64,000 nt of DNA. Source: Mesaphorura yosii (taxonomy: Eukaryota; Arthropoda; Collembola; Poduromorpha; Tullbergiidae). Every line of letters starts with the position of its first letter. Position 1 is the first letter of the stretch. The DNA is taken from NCBI GenBank assembly GCA_009869945.1, contig WIXG01000327.1, positions 24,161 through 88,160 on the forward strand, read 5' to 3'. Positions 57,301 to 64,000 of the stretch are shown here, one piece after another. The notes under the pieces were generated by a model. The model had not been told where the DNA came from, did no database searches, and saw only the letters and a list, made by a program, of their open reading frames with translations. A program made the translations under genes and the position numbers.

Positions 57301-58935
57301 TCCTCCATTTTCTCCGCTCAATCGTGACGGCAAAAATGGCGCTGCTCGTGCCGAAGGGGCTCGTCTTCTACCCAGACTCGGGGGACCGGGTCGCGGGCTA
57401 CATTGATGTGTGGTGAGTGGGGGGATTTTTTTGAGGGGGCGAGGCGGTTCCACAGCAACGATGGGTGGGTCGTCCACGAGCGGATTTGATGACGGGCCTT
57501 TTTTTACCAGAGTTTGATTTTTTTTTTACAAGTTGGGAACTTTGAAATTCTGATCATTGAGAATTCCTCGCTATCTTCTCTACAGGTGGATCGTCCACGA
57601 TGGAGGCCTCCTGATGCTCCTCCCCTTCCTACTGAAACAACACCGCACCTGGAAATCCTGCAAGATGAGGATTTTTACTGTAGCGCAATTGGAGGACAAC
57701 TCGATACAGATGAAGAAGGACTTGAGGGCGTTTTTGTACGCGCTGAGGATCGATGCAGAGGTGGAGATTGTAGAGATGGTGAGACTATCTTGGATTCTAA
57801 ATCCCCCTATTTATGAACCGCTCTAGTAAAGGTTTATCCTTAAAAACCCCTTTAGGAATCCCCTCTTCTAAAATCCTCTCATTGAAAGCCCCCCTTAAGT
57901 CCCCCTCTAAACCCCCTTTTTAACTTTCTACAGCCCACCTCCGACATCACAGCCTACACGTACGAGCGAACGCTGTTAATGGAGCAGCGCTCTATGATAA
58001 TGAAGGAGCTCAACCTAACAAAAAAACGTCGGATGAGCCTCGTCGATGAAGTCGTCGCACCGAGCGTCGTCCCTCCCCCTGCAGGGTCGAGCTTGGATGG
58101 GGACATTGAGGACGATGAGCTCGAGTTGGAGATGGAGACTGGGGGTGGGGTGGAGAGGCAGCTGGGGAAGGTGGGTGATTTTTTAAGGCTGAGGCAATGG
58201 GGCGACGGTTTTCATGGTTGGCATGGAAACCGGGGTTTTAACGCTCTTTGAGGGTTTATAACCCTTGGGAATTTTAATGTTCGGTTGTCATGGCAGGTCC
58301 ACTTTGAAGAGAACGAGAAGCAAATGTTAGAAGCGGACCTTTCTGAGAACACCGGAAGCCAGCGAACCCCCGAGAAGAAGATGGAGGACGAGATGCGGGA
58401 GGCGATCGCAGCGGGGGAGAAGCAGAGGCCGTGAGTAGTCTTACATATTAATTATGGCCAGTTGCCATGGAGAGTAAACACATATCCCCCAATATTCTTG
58501 CGTATAGCGATGAGGACAACGTCCGCCGGATGCACACGGCCGTGAAGCTCAATGAAGTGATTCAAGCCAAGTCAGCGGACGCTAAACTTGTCATCATCAA
58601 CCTACCGGCGCCTCCGAGGGGGGAGCGGAAGGGGGAGTCGAACTGTAAGTACTTTTTTTTACAATTTTTAGCTGTGCCTTGAGAGCAAGTTTATTTTTCG
58701 TACAGAAAATTGCATACTATTGTTCAACTGATTAAATTACATACGAAGATTACAAAACACTGAAATTCAGCGAAATACCCCAATTTTTAGTGGGTTGTTG
58801 CCATGGTAACGCGTTTGCTAATCGTGGTTAATTTTCCTTGCAGACCTCGAATTCCTCGAAGTCCTCACCGAGGGCCTGGACCGGGTCCTGCTTGTCAGGG
58901 GGAGTGGGCGGGAGGTGATCACCATCTACTCATAA
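51399..58935 (+). CDS. kcc: K-Cl cotransporter (SLC12A4-7 family)
   Basis: First exon 51399-51753, then 52955-53267, 53524-53779, 54057-54289, 54520-54860, 55269-55425, 55577-55809, 56059-56338, 56659-57021, 57209-57412, 57586-57778, 57934-58170, 58297-58430, 58508-58644, 58844-58935; about 1175 aa, or about 1090 from the alternative first exon. Twelve-TM cation-chloride core: [17 protein letters not shown] in TM1, [41 protein letters not shown]. The large extracellular loop in exon 5 keeps four cysteines and an NCT glycosylation site. Cytoplasmic half: [41 protein letters not shown], and the C-terminal EVITIYS. Both WNK/SPAK-regulated threonines of vertebrate KCCs are present ([12 protein letters not shown] and [12 protein letters not shown]). 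It exports K+ and Cl- from cells and sets neuronal chloride. AATAAA at 59267-59272. Confidence 0.93.
51754..52746 (+). other. KCC intron between alternative first exons
   Basis: About 1 kb from the donor of exon 1a to exon 1b. It holds GTTGCCATGG at 52126-52135 and a poly-T run near 52544. It probably contains the promoter for the 1b form. No other exon was recognised. Confidence 0.5.
52747..52846 (+). CDS. kcc: KCC alternative first exon (1b)
   Basis: ATG at 52747, 33 codons plus one base, ending TCAG|GTAAAA. The phase is 1, identical to exon 1a (which ends AAGG|GTGAGT at 51753), so either exon splices in frame to 52955 and creates an Asp codon at the junction. The peptide is Ser/Gly-rich and ends EDKS. 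It would replace the longer acidic N-terminus of form 1a. Confidence 0.65.
54349..54438. repeat. Nested inverted repeat in KCC intron
   Basis: Outer arms TCTCAGGCA (54349-54357) and TGCCTGAGA (54430-54438). Inner arms AAAATGG (54367-54373) and CCATTTT (54382-54388). Not homologous to the multi-hairpin family. Confidence 0.6.
55827..55925 (+). repeat. Dispersed multi-hairpin element, copy D
   Basis: In the KCC intron 55810-56058. Has the GGCGTCGT head and the core CGAATCCTTCGCTTCGCGG, followed by a TAGCGG stem. Its hairpin 1 is poorly formed. It is arranged tail-to-tail with copy E. Confidence 0.7.
55926..56039 (-). repeat. Dispersed multi-hairpin element, copy E
   Basis: Same intron as copy D, opposite orientation. 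On the minus strand: GGCGTCGTGAGCGAGTCGAG head, hairpin 1 with arms around GAGCCCAC and GTGGGGCTC, then the core CGCTCCGCGGTAGCG. The two copies fill most of the 249-nt intron and make it a large imperfect palindrome. Confidence 0.75.
58797..58810. promoter_or_regulatory. X-box-like palindrome (RFX-type site)
   Basis: GTTGCCATGGTAAC, matching the RFX X-box consensus GTNRCC(N)RGYAAC, in the last KCC intron. It is one of many related sites between 45 and 63 kb. Confidence 0.45.
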
Positions 58936-59556
58936 TACACTGTAGCTCTTAGGGTTTACTTGTAGAGAGGTGGTTGCCATGTCTACGTATGTACAGCGAA
59001 CGGCTACGATGATGATGAAAAAAATGCTCATTCTCTCTCAAATAGGGTTAAGCTCTCGTAAACATTCCCCCTTTATTGTTGTTCCTCTTCTACTAATAAT
59101 TCCCTCTGATGCTCCTCCCCCTCTATTGACTCTCTCTATATGACTATATGTAATGACTATGTGTGGCTATAAGTAAACTATAAGTGAATCACTCAATTAC
59201 CGTGTAGGTCAAGTGTTGTTCTCCGTTCTGTTGACCGTTGCCTAGACTACGTGCTAATTGGTGCTGAATAAAAACTCTTAGGATAAATACTCACGGTTGA
59301 TATGGAAATGCACTTGTCTTTTTTCGTAGATTTTAAATCCATCTGTTGATATGGAAATAAACATTCTTTCTACGGGCTCTCATTTAAAATCCGTTTTTAT
59401 TCATCATTCGTAGTCATCGCGCGCGCGCACACATTTAAAATCATTAGAATCTGCTTCCTAGAAACGCGCTCTTAAAATTGTTATGTACTCGTGTTTAAAA
59501 TTACCGTAGCAACCTTGCCGGCCAAAACGGCCATTCTCTAGTATTTTAGTTATTCG
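58936..59556. other. Convergent 3' ends of KCC and the CTD phosphatase gene
   Basis: KCC AATAAA on the plus strand at 59267-59272 and a minus-strand AATAAA at 59396-59401 for the phosphatase gene. A (GC)n run lies at about 59420-59428. No gene. Confidence 0.6.
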
Positions 59557-61402
59557 CTAACTGCCACCACTCTGCTCCTGATTGTGGTTGTTGCATTGCT
59601 GCTGCTCCTCGTTGCCATGACCACTGCCCACTGCTGTTGAAGAGGCCTGACTGCTATTAAGAGCAGCCGCACTCGCCGCTTTTAACTCTCGATTAAAAGG
59701 GTGATTCGAGTTTCGCAGCACGGAGTAGACGTTCGGGACGGAGGCCAGCCGCTGGAAGAAGGGGATCAGGTAGAGGAGTTCTGTGTCAGAGGCGTCGTCG
59801 AACCACGAGCAGACTGGGACGGCGTTGTCCTGTGGAGGGATTAGAGGGGGGTTTTAGGGTTTTTTTCTTATTGGGGATTTGGGTTTGGGTGTTTGGAGAA
59901 TTTTTTGTTCGGGACTGTTTTACCGCCGAAGGCGGTCTTTATTAGCGGCGGGGCACGCCGCTACCGCGGAGCGAAGGATTAGAGCGCCCCAGGACCACCC
60001 TTGGGGTGGTCCTCGATTCGTTCACGACACCACCCCCGCTATCTTCTTACCGGGTGGAAGATGTAACTCGCCGGAGAGTTATCCACAATCACGACCCTTC
60101 CCAAATCCCTCCCCAACCTCGCCAAATCCTTCACGTAATTCCCCCGATGGAAGACGCACGACTCCCTGAAGAGACGGGATTTGAAGACGCCCCAGTGGTC
60201 GAGGAGGTCCGCGACGGGGTCGGCATACTTTGCGAGAGAGGCTGTACGGGAGAATAAGAGGGTTGTTTTTCATTAGACAATTTTTTGAGGGGGATCAAAC
60301 ATGTTGTGGGAAGCATTTTTCATTCTCAAACACTTGACTGATCGAGGTTTGCCAGTTGCCAAGGTTTCGGTTAAAATCCGGTTGCTGGGTTTAAGTGGGG
60401 GTTCCCAAAATGGTATGAGGTCCTTTTCCAAGGCCGCGGCTAACTTTCTGCTTTCTCTCATCAAACGGGTAACATCCTCAAAGCCCCCCTTAAAATGACC
60501 CACTTCCTATGGCAACGGCCCAAACCATCCAAAACCTTGGTTTTGTGCCTCAAAACCTTAAAAACTTTTTCAATGAAATAAAGTGTGGTGTTGTCGTTAA
60601 AAAAAAACTTAGAGAACACTCGGTCTCCACGGCAATAGCCTCCGGAACGACGTTCTCATTCAAAATCACGTTTAGACGTTCTGAAAAAGCCTCAACTGAC
60701 CGACTCCCATGGCAACAGCCCTCAAAATCCAGTGGAATTTACACCCAACCCCGATCCCATGGCAACCACCCATGAACCCCCCACAATTCCCCGGTTCACA
60801 TGGCAACAAACAACCACTCACGCAAAATCCGCCTCTAAAAAACCTAACTCACCCGTAAACAGCACACACTCGTACAACTCCCCCATCTTCTCCAGAAATT
60901 CATCAACATACGGTCTCTTAGCAACGTAGACCTGGTGCACCTGCCCATCAATCTCTACCGGGACGATGAAATCCGCATGGGGGATTGGCTTGAAACTCGA
61001 GTGGACGAGTGTTTCATCCAAGTCTATTACTAGGCAGATTGATGTGTCTGTACTTGGTTCTAGTAGGTATTGCCCTGGTGGTGGTGGGGAGGGGGACTTT
61101 TCTATAGCTTCTTGTAGGTCTTCTAGACTCGATCTGTCTACTTGGGGGGACGGGGGACGGCGGTAACAACACGAGCAGAGCCTCTTCCATGACGATTTCC
61201 AGGAGGAACGGCGGGGGCGTTTTTCTGAGTTGGAGGGAGAGCTGCTCGCTGGCGTTACTACAAAGATGAGAATTGCAATTTAATCGAAGGGGGTGCTGTT
61301 TAGCAATATTAGGAGCTTACCCTGCTGCTCCGCAGCCACCGCCGCCGAGTAGTCCCCTCCGGTGCCTGTGGGCCTCTCCACCTGTGTGATGACGTCGTCC
61401 AT
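59557..61402 (-). CDS. CTD small phosphatase (SCP/CTDSP family)
   Basis: Exons 61402-61321, 61257-60853, 60241-60051 and 59829-59557; phases agree; about 316 aa. The N-terminus starts MDDVITQVE, as in vertebrate CTDSP1 (VITQ). A basic, Cys-containing patch ([10 protein letters not shown]) resembles the family's palmitoylated membrane-targeting site. The HAD-type phosphatase domain has catalytic DLDET (Asp106, Asp108), then [59 protein letters not shown], and [17 protein letters not shown]. The family dephosphorylates Ser5 of the RNA polymerase II CTD and helps silence neuronal genes with REST-type repressors. After the domain a tail of about 50 residues is Ala/Ser then Gln/Asn-rich, longer than in vertebrate members. 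Intron 3 carries a hairpin element; intron 2 has several CCATGGCAAC sites. Confidence 0.92.
59921..60033 (-). repeat. Dispersed multi-hairpin element, copy F
   Basis: In phosphatase intron 60050-59830, same strand as the gene. In plus coordinates hairpin 1 arms are AGGACCACCC (59991-60000) and GGGTGGTCCT (60004-60013), 10 perfect pairs with a 3-nt loop. The core lies at 59962-59983, a TAGCGGCG/CGCCGCTA stem at 59943-59963, and CCGCC-GAA-GGCGG at 59923-59935. Confidence 0.8.
60242..60852 (-). other. CTD phosphatase intron 2
   Basis: This 611-nt intron has ATGGCAAC at about 60508, 60710, 60759 and 60800, a degenerate CACGGCAAT at about 60633, and GTTGCCAAGG at about 60353. No exon recognised. 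Confidence 0.5.
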
Positions 61403-61865
61403 TGGACTCGTACCAGTAGCAGTGCTGTGTTCGGGTGCGGGGCGCCAGAAAGACGGCCGTCCATTTAGTGGGGTGCGCCAACAGAGCCCCACTTCTACAC
61501 TCGAAAGTCTTCCACCCACTTTAGATTTTCGGAGGGCCCGATTCTGCTCGGCTGCTGTATTGCTATGGCAGAGACTTGTTGAACATTTCGCGAGTGAGTG
61601 TGGCTGTACTGGGAGCCTGCTGCTGCAGAGCGGAGCAGCTCTCTCATTCAGTGAGTAGGGCCAATCTCGAATGGTGGCGCCCTCTCCACACAGCGACCGA
61701 GAGAGAGAGAGAGCAGCTGCAGCTGTGCGCAGTAGGAGATTTGAGGAGAGTTTTGCAGAGAGAAATTGACGGCAAGTTCCTTGATTAGATTCCGCTGGCA
61801 ATCCGATGACACAGGTCAGCCAATCGTGAAATTCCCCAAAATCTCTCCCATCCTCCACTTCAAAA
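61403..61865. promoter_or_regulatory. Bidirectional promoter region
   Basis: 463 nt separate the divergent start codons of the CTD phosphatase (61402, minus) and the unnamed gene (61866, plus). It contains a GA repeat at about 61690-61710. The minus strand stays open through it, but without family similarity. Confidence 0.5.
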
Positions 61866-62671
61866 ATGTTCCTGGGGACGGGGAAAGCCCGAGCCGGCGC
61901 CGCCGCAGGTGGAAGCTCCGGCCCTCCTCCGTCCGGAGCTGTTGGGAGGCTCGCACCGGCTGCCAAATCGAGTGAGTGTGCGCTTTTGATTGCTTGCTCG
62001 TGTTCTCTAAAGAATCCCCCTTTTATTATGCAACTGCACAGGGCTCACCTCCCACGGGCAGCACGGGGTGGGTGCGATGTCGGCGGCGGCAGAGCTCGTC
62101 GGGGAGTCGATGGCGGGCAGGGGGAGGAGTGGAGCCAGCGGGCAACCATCATCGTAAGCCCCACTCTTATTCCCCCTCTTATAAATGGTCTGGAACAATA
62201 CTCTATATTTAAAGCCTATATTTCAACTCGCTGATCCCCTCCCTAATCATTCACACTCTCTGAAGTCTATGGAAATCTATCTAAATCCCCCTTTAATCAT
62301 TGCCGACCTTTATGGAAGTTCCCCCCTAAAACACTCCCTTTAATCCACCCTCTTTCCACAGCCCCTCCGAGCTCCTCGTCTTTGACACGACCGGTGGATC
62401 ATCCCAGTCAAGTTCTTCCCGCGCCGGACACTACAACAGAACCCTCCCAGAGGTCCCCAACATTGAGGAGATTATGGAGTTTATGCGGGAGAGTAAGTGC
62501 CTACACTTTTATTAGAGGCGGAATCATCCACTTTAATCGAATATGTGTTGAACTCTCCCAGACTGGAACGAGCGGATGGCCCGTGTCCGAGACCCCCGCA
62601 ATAAGCTGAACGTTCTTTGGTTGGGCGGGGAGCCGAAGGATGATGAAGACGAAGAGGCTGGAAGCGGATGA
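61866..62671 (+). CDS. Unrecognised conserved-looking 152-aa protein
   Basis: Exons 61866-61971, 62042-62153, 62362-62492 and 62562-62671; phases agree at all three junctions. Residues 1-75 are Gly/Ala/Ser-rich and look disordered. The rest looks folded or motif-bearing: SELLVFDTTGG, a Ser run, GHYNRTLPEVPNIEEIMEFMRE, then NWNERMARVRDPRNKLNVLWLGG and an acidic end (EPKDDEDEEAGSG). No signal peptide or TM segment. I do not recognise the family. The amphipathic helix IEEIMEFMRE and the basic helix after it may bind a partner protein. It shares a promoter region with the CTD phosphatase, which suggests broad expression. Confidence 0.68.
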
Positions 62672-63161
62672 GAGGAGCTGGCTGCCATGGCAACGCACGC
62701 GGGATCTCAAAACTCCTTTTCCCTCTGCAAAACTCAACCCTTCTAGAGAAGTAATCGCAGGTCCGAGAGTGGAACACCTTACACTATTTATTTAGTACAT
62801 TTTAAATTGAGGAAGAGGAGGAACATGTTTTGGTCGATTCTTGTACAGTAGTAATTGTATGTCTTTTATACGTTTGAGAGAGGTGTCTTTTTATGATGAG
62901 TTGAGGTTGTAGCATTTTAGTACCATGTATGATTGTATACGATCGAGTCCGATTTAGATTAAAAGTACAGTTACATTCGAAGAGGAGGGAGTAGGGAAAC
63001 TCGACTGGAATGCGTTAAATATTTGCGGGGGGATCCTAACAGCTAACATATTTGAGATATGGCGAAATCACAAGAGGGAGAGAATCTACTTATAAAGGGG
63101 GGAAATTGAGGGATGGTAATCTCCAGCTTTTCATCTGCAGCAAAACGTTGCCATCTCAACT
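62672..63161. other. Convergent 3' UTR region
   Basis: CCATGGCAAC at 62684-62693 just after the stop codon of the unnamed gene. A minus-strand AATAAA at 62787-62792 could serve the PDCD6 gene. No further coding exon. Confidence 0.5.
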
Positions 63162-63484
63162 TTAAATCTTCAACCCCATCACCATCTGCAGAAACTGCTC
63201 GTAGTGGATTGTTATCACTCCATCCTGGTCCGTGTCGTACTGGCGGAAGGCGGAGGTGAGGGTCTGCGGGGGGATTTTTTTAAAATTAATAAATGGGAGA
63301 TCCCTCTCTTATAAAACTTGAAAACTCACGTGAAGGACGACACAGCACTGGATGAAATCATCGAAAGCGACTGTTCCTCTCCCCAATCGGTCGAATTTCT
63401 TCAATAACATGCCCACCGTTGTCGGGGAGACGCGATAGCCGAAAGAAGTTAACGCTGTTTGGAGTTCCGAGTGGTCGATGGAGC
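63162..63484 (-). CDS. PDCD6: PDCD6/ALG-2 penta-EF-hand protein, 3' end (partial)
   Basis: Last two exons, 63484-63330 and 63263-63162, joined in phase 0 over a 66-nt intron; 84 residues plus the stop. They read SIDHSELQTALTSFGYRVS, KKFDRLGRGTVAFDDFIQCC, then FRQYDTDQDGVITIHYEQFL and MGLKI. This matches the last three EF-hands of PDCD6, including FDRxGRGxxAFDDFIQ and RxYDTDQDGxI. EF5 mediates dimerisation in this family. PDCD6 is a calcium-dependent adaptor that binds ALIX, TSG101 and Sec31 in ESCRT and ER-exit-site functions. The first exons lie beyond the right edge; the intron visible here holds a hairpin element. Confidence 0.88.
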
Positions 63485-63530
63485 CTGTGGGTTGAGAATT
63501 TAGGATGGGATGTATGTACAGTATGGGATG

Positions 63531-63649
63531 TCCGCCACGGGCGGTCTATAATAGCGGCGGGCGACGCCGCTACTGCGGAGCGAAGGATTCGAGCGGTCGA
63601 GGACCCCCCGGCAGGTGGGACCTCGACCGCTTGACTCGTTCACGACGCC
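63531..63649 (-). repeat. Dispersed multi-hairpin element, copy G
   Basis: In a PDCD6 intron, same strand as the gene. In plus coordinates hairpin 1 arms are GCGGTCGAGG (63593-63602) and CCTCGACCGC (63621-63630), 10 perfect pairs. The core is at 63573-63592, a TAGCGGCG/CGCCGCTA stem at 63552-63572, and CCGCC-ACG-GGCGG at 63532-63544. Confidence 0.8.
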
Positions 63650-64000
63650 TCACAGTGGGGTATTCACGAGAATTTGGGGCGCTGTGCATTTTAGCATACG
63701 AAAAAGTTCCAACTTTGGAAGCCAATAACTGGCTTCCGGATGGACATGGAAAGATGGTTTTTGCTGCATATGAAAGCCCAATCCTTGAAAATAATAATTA
63801 CTTATTATTACTTAATTAATTATAAATAATAAATAATAAAAAAAATATTAATAATAATTTCTGCTCTTTGACAGTTTTTTTCGGATTTTTATGCCGGGAT
63901 TATATGACAACTTTGGAACCTTCGTTCTCCCACGCCCCACAAAACCGCACCTTCGGACCTGTGCCATCGTGTAGTACTGAATTAGTACTATTTACGATAT
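63650..64000. other. PDCD6 intron, AT-rich low complexity
   Basis: 63785-63860 is made almost only of A and T (ATT/TAA repeats). No exon seen before the window ends. Confidence 0.5.

Noticed and set aside
61280-61966. 228-codon minus-strand frame across the bidirectional promoter
   Set aside because: It overlaps CTD phosphatase exon 1 in a different frame and shows no family similarity. The MDDVITQVE start at 61402 gives the conserved protein.
1445-63649. CRISPR-like array reading of the repeated hairpins
   Set aside because: Copies are dispersed over 62 kb in both orientations within introns of eukaryotic genes.

Overview
The window is eukaryotic nuclear DNA. Genes are split by many short introns (mostly about 57-75 nt) with GTGAGT-type donors. 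TATA boxes precede a set of secreted-protein genes and AATAAA signals follow many genes. Gene content points to an arthropod: a secreted type-3 copper protein of the hemocyanin/phenoloxidase family, a zfh2 protein with three homeodomains, an FMRFamide-receptor-like GPCR, Shab (Kv2) and glycine-rich cuticle-like proteins. The secreted hemocyanin-type protein argues against mites; I cannot name the order or species. Exon coordinates were read by eye from splice sites and reading frame and are not transcript-confirmed.

Layout. 1-154: 5' end of a secreted protein, minus strand. 877-2631: FMRFamide-receptor-like GPCR, minus. 4744-7922: hemocyanin-type protein, plus. 8370-9459: midnolin, plus. 9673-10305: orphan secreted acidic protein, plus. 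10486-11144: MARVEL-domain protein, minus. 11757-12580: Asp/Glu-rich secreted protein, plus. 13020-20398: four minus-strand genes for low-complexity secreted proteins (Gly-rich, Gly-rich, Lys/Gln/Ala-rich, Tyr/Asn/Gln-rich). They share one plan: TATA box, a tiny first exon of 5-9 codons, and an intron that splits the signal peptide. The partial gene at 1-154 has the same plan. 22503-30196: zfh2, minus, with an upstream ORF ending three bases before its start codon. 30296-42860: about 12.5 kb without a convincing gene, rich in TAATTA-type sites, a recurring TAGGAAC motif and GA/CT tracts; probably zfh2 regulatory DNA. 43498-44948: GPR158/179-like class C receptor with almost no ectodomain, plus. 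45983-50590: Shab, plus. 51399-58935: K-Cl cotransporter with two candidate first exons, plus. 59557-61402: CTD small phosphatase, minus, head-to-head with an unrecognised 152-aa gene at 61866-62671. 63162-63484: 3' end of a PDCD6/ALG-2 penta-EF-hand gene, minus.

The most unusual feature is a dispersed family of at least seven short hairpin-rich elements. Six lie inside introns and the seventh lies between genes. Its conserved core is shared, but the arms of the first hairpin differ from copy to copy and still pair with each other. A second pattern is recurrence of near-palindromic GTTGCCATGGCAAC sites (RFX X-box-like) across about 45-63 kb. The genes do not form one pathway. They are a mixed stretch: an immune/oxygen-binding protein, a cuticle-type cluster, a developmental regulator with its desert, and a block of neuronal or housekeeping genes.
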